The notes under the pieces are model-generated. The model saw only the letters and a program-made list of their open reading frames with translations, was not told the origin of the DNA and ran no database searches. DNA of 64,000 nt from Heracleum sosnowskyi (Eukaryota; Streptophyta; Magnoliopsida; Apiales; Apiaceae), in NCBI GenBank assembly GCA_030848705.1, contig CM061245.1, positions 40,924,711 through 40,988,710 of the forward strand, given 5' to 3'. This document shows positions 51,631 to 60,325 of the stretch, in pieces. The translations under genes and the position numbers were made by a program. Numbering within the stretch: the first letter of the stretch is position 1; every line of letters starts with the position of its first letter.

Positions 51631-52651
51631 TGTTAGGAATATGTTGTTCTTGATGATAATTATAAAACACTTAGTAGATTTTGTATTAAGTCATTTTTTA
51701 ACTGTCAACGGAATGGCATGCTTTGCAGCTTCCGTTGACAGGAAGCTCATCAACGAAATGAGTGATGTAGCAACTGCATTGTACAATACTTCATAGTTTG
51801 ATATGCATTTTGTTGTAGGTATTAGATAGGTTTTCTAAGTCATGTTGACTAAGTACTAGATAGGCAAAATAGGTTGGTGAATTGTAAATATATTATGCCT
51901 TGTAATTTTGCCTAAGTGAAGACATGTCAACGGAATGAAGATTACTCTATCGACGGAATGAAGATTACTCTATCAACGAAACGAGGATCATACCATCAAC
52001 GAAACGAAGAATAAAGCTATCAACGAAACACATCTCTCTACTATCAACGAATCATTATTGTTTTTCTGAATAGTTGACAAAGTGATAGTGACAGTTATCT
52101 GACAGATCAAAAGGGAGATATGGAAGTGTACTTTGCATTGGAAGCCATCAAAATGGTTACTGGAAATAAGGAAACATTCCAATTTCCAATTAGGTTCTTG
52201 GGAGTGATCATAATAAGCATAAAGACAAAAGCCAAGATCTCCAAGGACCATTGGACAAAAGGGATGAAAAGCAAGCTACTGAAAGTTACTTTAGATTATT
52301 TTAAAGTAGCCAAAAATAGCATTGTAAACTTGGGTTATATAACCAAGTGTAGCCGTTCATTTTATATATAGAAGTGAGTGAGATAAAATAGTTTGTATAA
52401 GCTTTCTAAGAGCACTCTCACTTTGTATCAAGAACTTAGCAGCTGTGATACATTTTGTAACACAGATTATTTCCGCAATAAAAACATCTCAGTTGGATCC
52501 TCAAAACATCCAACTGAAATATTATATCTGCTTGTGTTTTTATTTTCAGTATAGTTTTATTTCGAAAGTTGTTTTAAGTTTAAAATATCTAGAATTGTAT
52601 TCAACCTCCCCCCCCCCTTCTACAATTCTGTTAGGTCATTTGGGATTAACA
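51631..52651 (+). mobile_element. solo LTR of the young copia's family
   Basis: TGTTAGG...GATTAACA, 1021 bp, flanked by TCTTT on both sides (51626-51630 and 52652-52656). It aligns end to end with the LTRs at 30927 and 43029 but is clearly more diverged. It has the same nine TCAACG-family motif sites, several with a different variant, and a 10-base C run near 52607. It is the product of recombination between the two LTRs of a former full element. Confidence 0.93.
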
Positions 52652-52682
52652 TCTTTCCTCCTAGATGATGATCCCAAATAGC

Positions 52683-52702
52683 CCCTCCTTCTAGCGCCAA
52701 TT
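52683..52702 (-). other. Tat primer-binding site
   Basis: The minus strand reads TTGGCGCTAGAAGGAGGGGC right after the LTR2 end, of the TGGCGC... type used by Tat/Athila elements rather than the initiator-Met type. I did not identify the tRNA. It confirms that LTR2 is the 5' LTR of the main internal region. Confidence 0.65.
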
Positions 52703-53870
52703 TGTCAACGGAGAAATTTGTGATAACAAAATTTGAGGTTATGTGCTAAAATTAAGATCTACGACGGTGATTATTCGAAGGAATAATCGCCAGAAAGTAA
52801 TGGTGATTGTGTTTGCAAAGAAGCTGAGATCAAAGGAGTTATGGTGGTCTCTATGAGCTCTCAACGTCCAACCCCTTTAATGTGCCTACGTACCCTATAT
52901 TTATAAGGATCAAGCTTCACGTAGTTTTAGTAGAACAAGGATACTAAGTCCACTAGAGATAGAACTCCTTGGCCGGACTACAAGGGTCCTAAGTCTATTA
53001 GAGATAGGTCTCCTTTAAGATAAACATAAAGCATAGTCCATATCGGACTAGAACTCTTAACTTATCACAAAAATGTATATCCAAGCCCACTAAGGAGAGC
53101 CCGTACGATGAAGCCTAGCCAATGACCCCAAGGCTTAACCAAGACCGTGCTTTCACGGATCTAACATTAGTCCCAACTATTGGAATTAACATCATCCGCT
53201 ACCAACTATCACATCAATCATTAGTTATAGGGACAAGTCATGGCTTACTTCAAATGCACAAGCGGATCCTTACCCCCTAATGAGGATAACCCACCAGACT
53301 ACATGGTAAGTTCTCCAAAGTTATCGTCGCACCAGGTATATCTTATTCCCCCAACAAGGACAACTTGTCAGAATACAGGAACAGACCCTTTTTGTGCATA
53401 GACAAGCTTAATCATACCTGGACCTTCTAATGAGGGCAACTCATCAAAATGTGGAACCAGGCCTTCACTTCATAATATTCCATAAACTCTTAGAATATAT
53501 GAATTATTAGATAACATCTCGTTCAACTTTCGTGTCACCTCCAAATTGGCGCTCCAACATGATTCTTTATGGCATGTTGGCGCGCCTACCTTCTTCTTGC
53601 ACACTACAGACACCCCTACTCCTTCCATGTACCATGTTGACGCTCCAACCCATCCTTGGTGCTCCAACCTAATCTTTGGTGCTCCATCATAATCTTTGGT
53701 GCTCCATCATAATCTTTGGCGCTCCAACTTGGTCTTGGTCCTGCTAGGTATTTCGAATACCCCCCATTTGTCATGAATTCATAATATTTCTGTCTTCCAA
53801 CTCTCTTAGCCGTTGACCCCCCGTTGGATAGTCAACCCCCTTTTTTCCAATATAAATTTGTGATTTAACA
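52703..53870 (-). repeat. Tat LTR2 (5' LTR of main copy, 3' LTR of the partial copy)
   Basis: 1168 bp, TGTCAAC...TTTAACA. It is flanked on the left by a primer-binding site and on the right by a polypurine tract, so it is shared between two internal regions. One extra 20-bp repeat unit relative to LTR1. Confidence 0.9.
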
Positions 53871-54515
53871 ACTACCCCCCAAGTCTCTATTGTATTAACG
53901 ATGCAAAGATACTTGAACTAAAAATTTATGCATACGCAGTAATCCTTTGGCGCGCCAAGGGATCTCTTCTCTTTGAGATACGTATACGCCTGACCGTATA
54001 TCTATATGGTCCGCTCCAGGAGTATTTAAACCCCGCATTTCCCCCCTTTTCTTCCCCATTCGCCATTTCTCTCTCTTCAAGAACGCTCTCAGAAAACCCT
54101 AATCACCTTTTCGATTAAAACGGCCTCAAATCGCTACCATTCATCAAATCGACTGTAACCCATCAATCTTTATCATTCAAGGTACGTTTTGAATCCTTTT
54201 TTGTAGATTTTCACCATGTATTCTGTTAGATCCAAGTATTTTAAGTTTTACACTTTTCGTGTTCTTCATAAACTCAATTGTGTATAATTGTATGTATATC
54301 TGTTTAATCCATTTCTATGCCATGCCTTTTTTTTAACACATGTTTTTAGCTGATAACTAGCAATAAGTTTATTGGCGCGCCATTTATCTTGGTTTATCGG
54401 CGCGCCACGTATCGTGGCGCGGCAAACCTTTAAAGGCATATCATACTTATAGGTCGATCCTTTTAAAGTATTTTAAGCAAACCTCGTTGGTGCGGCAACC
54501 CTTGTTAAGAAAGAC
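53871..54515. other. second copy of the Tat 3' non-coding region
   Basis: Near-identical duplicate of 15662-16305, including the polypurine tract and three exact GGCGCGCC sites (53949, 54374, 54399). No gene. Confidence 0.8.
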
Positions 54516-55284
54516 GTGCTTCCCCGCTCACCTTCTTTTCTTCTTGGCTTGCAGCTGGCTAAAAAGGGAAACGCATCCTCCTCCTCTCCGTTTCACCCCT
54601 TTAAAGACTTCAACAGGAGAATTGGTCTTTCTTCAACACCCTTTCACTATCCTTCCTATCAATATTCTAACACCAAACCTTCTGATTTGGCGCGCCTATT
54701 AACATTATACAAAGATAAACCATCCTTTTTTACAATGTCCTAATCATCTAGCCCCAACCAGACCTTACTAGGAAAGAAGCTGGAACCTTTGCTTGTGTAA
54801 ACATGTCTTCCACCATTCCAGAGAGAGACATAAAGAAAATCATGCAATTTTATTCTCAAGATGGGAGTTATGCCAAACCCCATCCTGATATGCGACCTCA
54901 TAGGTTTGATATTGATAACATCAGGGTGCCGAGAGCGGTGGTTACAGATAGACATATTCCCCTTGGTGTTGGCGCGCCACTACACCCTTGGTTGCGTCAA
55001 ATTGTAGATTGGTATCAAATAGCTCCCATTCAATTATCCCCAAATAGTTATAGGATGACCCTGGGACTCTTCATAATGTATAAAGAACTTGAATATCCTG
55101 ACCCATCCATGTTAGAATTAAGCTGGTTTTTTAGTCTCCAATCCAACATTCCTGGTTACTACTTCCTAGTACCTTGGAGATATCATATGGGAAAAGGTAT
55201 TAATGATGGCAAGGTCAGCAACATTAAGGATTGGAAAGAAAGATTTTTCTATCTTTATAACACACCCAGACAACCAATTGAATT
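54516..55284 (+). pseudogene. second, deleted copy of the Tat antisense gene
   Basis: Duplicate of exon 1 of the gene at 16306. The start codon is GTG instead of ATG and TAATCA follows TGTCC (a stop). About 406 bp (counterpart of 16550-16956) are deleted with a few bases of microhomology. The remainder (54803-55284) keeps the PF04195-like part intact, including the G missing at 17324 in the first copy. It ends where it is joined to LTR3 within CAATTGAATTAAC. It cannot make a full protein. Confidence 0.8.
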
Positions 55285-55947
55285 AACATCATCCGCTACC
55301 AACTATCACATCAATCATTAGTTATAGGGACAAGTCATGGCTTACTTCAAATGCACAAGCGGATCTTTACCCCCCAATGAGGATAACCCACCAGACTACA
55401 GGGTAAGTTCTCCAAAGTTATCGTCGCACCAGGTATATCTTATTCCCCCAACAAGGACAACTTGTCAGAATACAGGAACATACCCTTTTTGTGCATAGAC
55501 AAGCTTAATCATACCTGGACCTTCTAATGAGGGCAACTCATCAAAATGTGGAACCAGGCCTTCACTTCATAATCTTCCATAAACTCTTAGAATATATGAA
55601 TTATTAGATAACATCTCATTCAACCTTCGTGTCACCTCCAAATTGGCGCTCCAACATGATTCTTTATGGCATGTTGGCGCGCCTACCTTCTTCTTGCACA
55701 CTACAGACACCCCTACTCCTTCCATGTACCATGTTGACGCTCCAACCCATCCTTGGCGCTCCAACCTAATCTTTGGCGCTCCATCATAATCTTTGGCGCT
55801 CCAACTTGGTCTTGGTCCTGCTAGGTATTTCGAATACCCCCCATTTGTCATGAATTCATAATATTTCTGTCTTCCAACTCTCTTAGCCGTTGACCCCCCG
55901 TTGGATAGTCAACCCCCCTTTTTCCAATATAAATTTGTGATGTAACA
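55285..55947 (-). repeat. Tat LTR3, truncated
   Basis: Matches the right 663 bp of LTR1 (from about 14996) and ends TGATGTAACA, then GGAAG. The missing half was lost together with most of the second internal region by a deletion ending in AATTAAC shared by both sides. Confidence 0.88.
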
Positions 55948-55952
55948 GGAAG
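55948..55952. other. target site duplication GGAAG, right copy
   Basis: Pairs with 14509-14513. Reading across the two flanks restores the RPA-like exon (KEG, then SVYSIKN). Confidence 0.9.
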
Positions 55953-56598
55953 GCTCTGTGTATAGCATCAAAAATCTAAAAGTTGTTGCAGCTAGGTGGA
56001 TATAGACCACTATCACATGGGTCTAAATTACTCTTCATACGCATAACTCCCCCTAATAAATCGGAAGAAGACATCGTCAACATATCACTGCATGGATTTC
56101 AGTTCATATGTTCGGATATGATTGTTGCACGTATTAATAACACCGACATACTTTCAGGTATTTTGATGCAGTAATATATTAGATTAATATATAAGTAATA
56201 GTAATATATATGCATGTTAAACTTCAAACTACATGTTCTAATATAATCTTTTCTATATTGATTTAGATGTTGTGAGTTGCTTGACCTACGTGGGTGGCAT
56301 TGAGGTTGAGGCTAATGGAAAAAAGAAAATGGTGACAAATTAGTAAGTTTTGAATTAATATTAATTTTGATTTCATTGTTAATTAAATTTTATTGTTCTT
56401 CTAATTTTATATTACTACATTGGTTAATGATATTTATCTGATTTTTTCTTAAACAGCTCCATCACCAGTACCATAACTTTGTGGGAAAAGTTGGCTGAGA
56501 TGATTGATACAAATTTATATAAGGAGGATGCTGGACCCTATATAGTATTTGTCACATCCGCTGAGATTAAAAAATTTAAGATTAATTATCTTTACTAA
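55953..56598 (+). pseudogene. RPA1-like gene of Helitron B, 3' part
   Basis: Continues the exon broken at 14513: SVYSIKNLKVVAARWIY, LLFIRITPPNKSEED, ending NNTDILSG before a GT donor at about 56158. A next exon follows GATTTAG at about 56268 (DVVSCLTYVGGIEVEANGKKKMVTN). A third follows AAACAG at 56456 (SITSTITLWEKLAEM; GPYIVFVTSAEIKKF). This is the N-terminal OB-fold region (DUF223/RPA70 type) that binds single-stranded DNA. The zinc-finger C-terminus is absent. The gene is a broken Helitron passenger. Confidence 0.72.
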
Positions 56599-56919
56599 TG
56601 TTTTTATAATATACAGTTTTAGAATGTTTTATTAGAAATTACACATATATATATATTACACATATATATAATTTATTATAAATTACACATATATGAATCT
56701 TATCGATATAAATTTTCTTTTATATATATGTGGCAATGGTATCGGTCCAAAAAAAAAATCAAACTATATAAACAAAAGAAATTTATAAATAATTTATAAT
56801 ATTACCTACCGAAATGCAAATTTTACAAAATATATTTTATTTGATAGTTTATATAATTTTTATTTAATTTACATTTTTTATTCTAATATTTTTTTTCTTA
56901 ACAAATATATTCTAATGCC

Positions 56920-56946
56920 GCCGCGAAGCGCGGCTTAGTAACCTAG
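56920..56946 (+). other. Helitron B 3' terminus (perfect hairpin plus CTAG)
   Basis: Stem GCCGCG / CGCGGC around AAG, eight bases, CTAG at 56943-56946, then T. It defines the end of Helitron B precisely. Confidence 0.88.
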
Positions 56947-57127
56947 TTTATATATAATTATAATCCATTAAACTCTTTAAAAAATTGAATTGCATTAATC
57001 CCTTAATTTTAACTTAATAAAAAATAATTGTAATATAAATAACTTGTTTCTACTTTCTATGTTAAAACAGAGAATATCATGGGTAAAAAAATTAAAACAC
57101 CATTAAACAATTAAAACAACATTAGTA
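56947..57127. other. unassigned AT-rich sequence
   Basis: I see no gene or repeat signature between the Helitron end and the MITE target site. Confidence 0.5.
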
Positions 57128-57137
57128 TTTGGTACAA

Positions 57138-57543
57138 GAGTTAAGTTCTATGGAGACCACCTTTTTTGTGGAGACTTGGAGACCACATACGTTCTGCAAT
57201 CTAAATTTAGTAAAATTTAATATTTTATAAATTATGTTCTATGAAAATAACTATTTTCATTTAAAATCTTTAAAATTACATATGTTTTGCAACTAGAACA
57301 TAGCAAAACATATTGTTCTGTAAAACATGTTCGGTTTGCACAACATTCATGTTTAGTTTGCAGAACTTACATGATTTTCAAGATTTTCAATGAAATCGTG
57401 ATTTTCATAGAATATACTTCGCAAAACAGTACGTTTTGCAAATTTTTGATTACAAAATAAAATCTATTTTGCCAAATTTAGATTGCAGAACGCATGTGCT
57501 CTCCGGGTCTCCAAAAAAAGGTGGTCCCCATAGAACTTAACTC
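57138..57543. mobile_element. Mutator-type MITE
   Basis: 406 bp with terminal inverted repeats of about 75 bp (GAGTTAAGTTCTATGGAGAC... mirrored by ...CCATAGAACTTAACTC). A perfect 10-bp direct repeat TTTGGTACAA flanks it (57128-57137 and 57544-57553). Long inverted repeats plus 9-11 bp duplications are typical of Mutator-like elements. No coding capacity. It lies about 230 bp upstream of the SKP1-like start codon. Confidence 0.9.
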
Positions 57544-57680
57544 TTTGGTACAATATTAAAACACTTTTTCCCAAATTGAGTTGGAATCGGTTAAGAAAAA
57601 TAACAAATTGAGATTACTTATTTCCTTCACCGATACAAATTAGTATTAGTATTGGGAATCACCTGCTGTCCTTTTTTCCC

Positions 57681-57690
57681 CTATATAAAG
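57681..57690 (+). promoter_or_regulatory. TATA box of the SKP1-like gene
   Basis: CTATATAAAG, 84-93 bp before the ATG, with a C/T/A-rich leader between them. The MITE insertion ends 137 bp upstream of it. Confidence 0.75.
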
Positions 57691-57773
57691 CCCATAACCC
57701 CATCACAAATTCGCACACCATCTATTCAGCCTTCTGCATTGCTGCGAGGATATTCTCAACCAACAAACCAACC

Positions 57774-58229
57774 ATGTCTTGTGAATCAAAGATGATCACG
57801 CTGAGGAGTTCCGATAACGAGACTTTCGAGGTCGAAGAAGCCGTGGCTCTTGAGTCTCAGACAATCAAACACATGATTGAAGATGACTGTGCAGACACAG
57901 CTATTCCTCTTCCCATTGTAACCGGTAGTATCTTGGCTAAGGTTATTGAGTTTTGTAAGAAACATGTTGAGTCTAAAGATGATGATGAAGCACTTAAGAG
58001 CTTTGATGCGGAGTTTGCTAAGGTTGATCAGAAAACTCTCTTTGATCTTATTCTCGCTGCAAATTATCTCAACATCAAGAGCCTTCTCGACTTGACTTGT
58101 CAGACAGTTGCGGAAATGATCAAGGGGAGGTCGCCCGAGGAGATCAGGAAGAAGTTTAACATCAAGAATGACTTCACCCCCGAGGAAGAGGAGGCGATTC
58201 GTAAGGAGAATGCTTGGGCCTTCGAATGA
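57774..58229 (+). CDS. SKP1-like protein (SCF ubiquitin ligase adaptor), intronless
   Basis: 151 residues. SKP1/ASK proteins link cullin 1 to F-box proteins in SCF E3 ligases, in nucleus and cytosol. The N-terminal BTB/POZ-like part (MITLRSSDNETFEVEEAVAL, residues 7-26; IPLPIVTGSILAKVIEFCKKH, 44-64) and the C-terminal Skp1 part are complete (FDLILAANYLNIKSLLDLTC, 90-109; GRSPEEIRKKFNIKNDFTPE, 118-137; RKENAWAFE end). The length is slightly below the usual 155-165. ATG context ACCATGTCT is good and the frame is uninterrupted. No intron, as in many plant ASK paralogues, some of which arose by retroposition. It is the only intact host-type gene in the window. The 3' part is duplicated at about 59968. 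Confidence 0.95.
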   Translation: MSCESKMITLRSSDNETFEVEEAVALESQTIKHMIEDDCADTAIPLPIVTGSILAKVIEFCKKHVESKDDDEALKSFDAEFAKVDQKTLFDLILAANYLNIKSLLDLTCQTVAEMIKGRSPEEIRKKFNIKNDFTPEEEEAIRKENAWAFE

Positions 58230-58400
58230 ACCTACCCTGAGAAGACTGCTGAAGCGTTAGTAGTCGCTTAAGATTTATGTTATTATCTTTTATTAGCATA
58301 TCATGTATTTCGGATTTGGTTTTTAATCTGCCTAGCTAAGACATATGTTTGTGTTTTCGCTTTGACAATATTGTTTTTTTTGCTTTATTCTAATAAAATT
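58230..58400 (+). terminator. 3' untranslated region and polyadenylation signal of the SKP1-like gene
   Basis: AATAAA at 58392-58397, about 165 bp after the stop, within a T-rich region. Contains GTTTGTGTTTTCGCTTTGAC and, just downstream, GTTTTTGCTATGACAATAAC, the source of the minisatellite near 60200. Confidence 0.55.
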
Positions 58401-59122
58401 ACGGATTTTAGTTTATGATTTGGCTAAATAAGACATATATATGTTTGTGTTTTTGCTATGACAATAACTTTGTTACATTATCTTACTATGACTATATATA
58501 ATATATGACAACTCTTAATAATAACCGGTAATCCAGATTTGATGTTTTGTTTCGATATTATGTTTGTTGATTTTGTCTTTGAACATGCTCTAAATTCGTT
58601 AAGTGTTTGGTTGAGGTATCTGGTGATCCATGGTAGTGGGTTTTCCGTTGAGAGGTTTTAAATCCTCTAGTTTGTTGTGAGGTGTGTTTTGTGAAGAAGT
58701 TAGTTTGTTTAGGGTGATCTCCATGGCCATATGGCCGTTGACACGAGTTCATTGCAACTTCTAAAGGCACCTTTTCATAGCAACTTAAAATCCTTAAAGT
58801 GGCTCCCCACATCTGTATTGTCTGCATTTCTCATATTTCCCTGAAAAATGCTCTCTTTAATAATTTTCAAGAGGAACATAGAAATTTGATCAAACTTATT
58901 TTGCCGGTGGTTAATACCACGGGTGAAAATGGAAGCTGGATGCAGGATTGTTCTTTGCTAGTTGTCAGATTGGAGAGTTGAGGTCAATGGTGGCTTACCC
59001 CCGACTCCAGCGGGGTTGAGCCTCTTGGAACAAGTAAACTTAGTTCTCTCTCTCTTGGGTCCTCTTTCATAAAACATGAACTTTCTTGTTCATTTAGCAA
59101 TATACCCTGTTATGAATATTTT
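58401..59122. other. intergenic sequence, no gene assigned
   Basis: Contains short open frames on both strands (for example 58799-58981 plus, 58558-58827 minus) without recognisable domains. A GC-rich segment TACCCCCGACTCCAGCGGGG lies near 58997-59016. May be decayed repeat DNA. Confidence 0.4.
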
Positions 59123-59520
59123 TTAGCACCGTTTACCATTAGTTACAATTGGACGTTTACAAAAATACCTGTTTACAAACTGCATTTCAACTATCTCAGG
59201 AAACTCTAATTTATAGTAGCCTGACAAGGCAAATAGGATCTTCAGCATTGCCGTTTTAAGTGACTCGGTGTTTCTTGGATGTATATGCTTCTGAATTGTC
59301 ACACAAGTGAGCGCTAGTAGAATCATTATGTGTTTATGAGACCCTTGCAACAACATAACAATCACGGCCAGGTTTATTGAAAGCTGTGACCTTGTTCTTG
59401 AAGAGGCCTTTCCTCCCTGTCATTTTTAGCAGCTTTTTCCTGGAAAATATCAACCTCAGCTTTTCCTAAACTTCCAGGAGCCTCTTGTATAGCCTTTGGT
59501 TAAACTGGTGTATCTGGTTT
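59123..59520 (-). pseudogene. possible exon fragments of an unrecognised gene
   Basis: The minus strand 59123-59365 encodes a helical, hydrophobic stretch (ESLKTAMLKILFALSGYY, LEFPEIVEMQF). Upstream, 59390-59520 encodes a charged helix (KAEVDIFQEKAAKNDREE) in another frame. The compositions look protein-like, but I cannot name a family and no full gene model emerges. Chance is possible. Confidence 0.25.
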
Positions 59521-59967
59521 CCTTTTCATCACTCTGTATTGTGGACTGTTGCCACAAACATAATTTAAAGAAATATGTTATGCCTCCAAATCAGAAGATG
59601 AATATACAGCTAGTGTGATCCAAAATATTACAGCAAATTAAGTTACAGAGTAATGGAGTTCAACTTAAATTACTGATTAGGATGTAACCGACCCTTCCAA
59701 TCTGAATGCTGCCAAAGTTCGAGCTAAGCATGACTAAAAAGGTTAAAATTTTGCGGTAGATACACAACTCACGTTGAGTGTAATCTTGAGCTCGTTATCT
59801 TGCAAGTGTTTTCACATAAATGATTTATAACGGAAAGAGTAAAGCAAACTTTTCAGCAATACTTCATCCACATTGTAGAAACGTGAATATATATCTCCAA
59901 GCATGCAGATAGCATACAAGTTTAGAATTAGTAGGCTCTGACATACGCTTTAAGATCAATACGAAAT

Positions 59968-60195
59968 TTGTCAGACAGTTGCGGATATGATCAAGGGGAA
60001 GACGCCCGAGGAGATCAGGAATTAGTTTAACATCAAGAATGACTTCACCCCCGAGGAAGAGGAGGCGATTCGTAAGGAGAATGCTTGGGTCTTCGAATGA
60101 ACCTACCTAAGAAGACTACTGAAGCCTGAAGCATTAGCAGTGGCTTAGGATTTATGTTATTATCTTTTATTAGCATATTATGCATTTCGAATTCT
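59968..60195 (+). pseudogene. truncated SKP1 3' duplicate
   Basis: Repeats the last 43 codons and the beginning of the 3' untranslated region of the gene at 57774 (CAGACAGTTGCGG, CCGAGGAAGAGGAGGCGATT, GGCCTTCGAATGAAC-like end). A stop has arisen at the RKKF position (GAATTAG) and the 5' three quarters are absent. Same orientation, 1.87 kb downstream of the original segment. It has no start or promoter and is a dead partial tandem duplicate. Confidence 0.9.
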
Positions 60196-60325
60196 GGTTT
60201 TTGCTATGACAATAATATTGTGTTTTTGCTAAGACAATTTTGTTTGTGTTTTTGCTACGACAATTTTGTTCTTTTGCTATGACAATTTTGTTTGTGTTTT
60301 TGCTATAAAAATTTTGTTTTTTTTA
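60196..60325 (+). repeat. minisatellite derived from the SKP1 3' untranslated region
   Basis: Five copies of TTTTTGCTATGACAATTTTG with variants (CTAAGACA, CTACGACA, CTATAAAA). The unit is present two to three times, spaced apart, after the intact gene (58350-58465). Confidence 0.8.

Larger units (their letters stand above)
14514..55947 (-). mobile_element. Tat-lineage Ty3/gypsy composite with three LTRs
   Basis: Order on the plus strand: LTR1 (14514-15661), internal region with an antisense gene and pol/gag on the minus strand, LTR2 (52703-53870), a second partial internal region (53871-55284), and truncated LTR3 (55285-55947). The outer flanks carry the GGAAG duplication; LTR2 has no such flanks. 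The pol gene has two RNase H domains and an antisense ORF near the 3' LTR, both hallmarks of the Tat lineage. Without later insertions it is about 15 kb. A frameshifted gag-pol with a nonsense codon makes it non-autonomous now. Confidence 0.85.
55953..56946 (+). mobile_element. Helitron B, right part
   Basis: RPA-like exons, then an AT-rich tail matching the tail of Helitron A (GCAATGGTATCGGTCCAA; AAATCAAACTATATAAACAAA), ending in hairpin and CTAG. Confidence 0.75.

Noticed and set aside
57774..58229. SKP1-like gene as a Helitron- or retroelement-captured copy
   Set aside because: It lies outside the Helitron B terminus (56946), has its own TATA region and 3' region, and no flanking element ends; an ancient retroposition cannot be excluded but is not shown.
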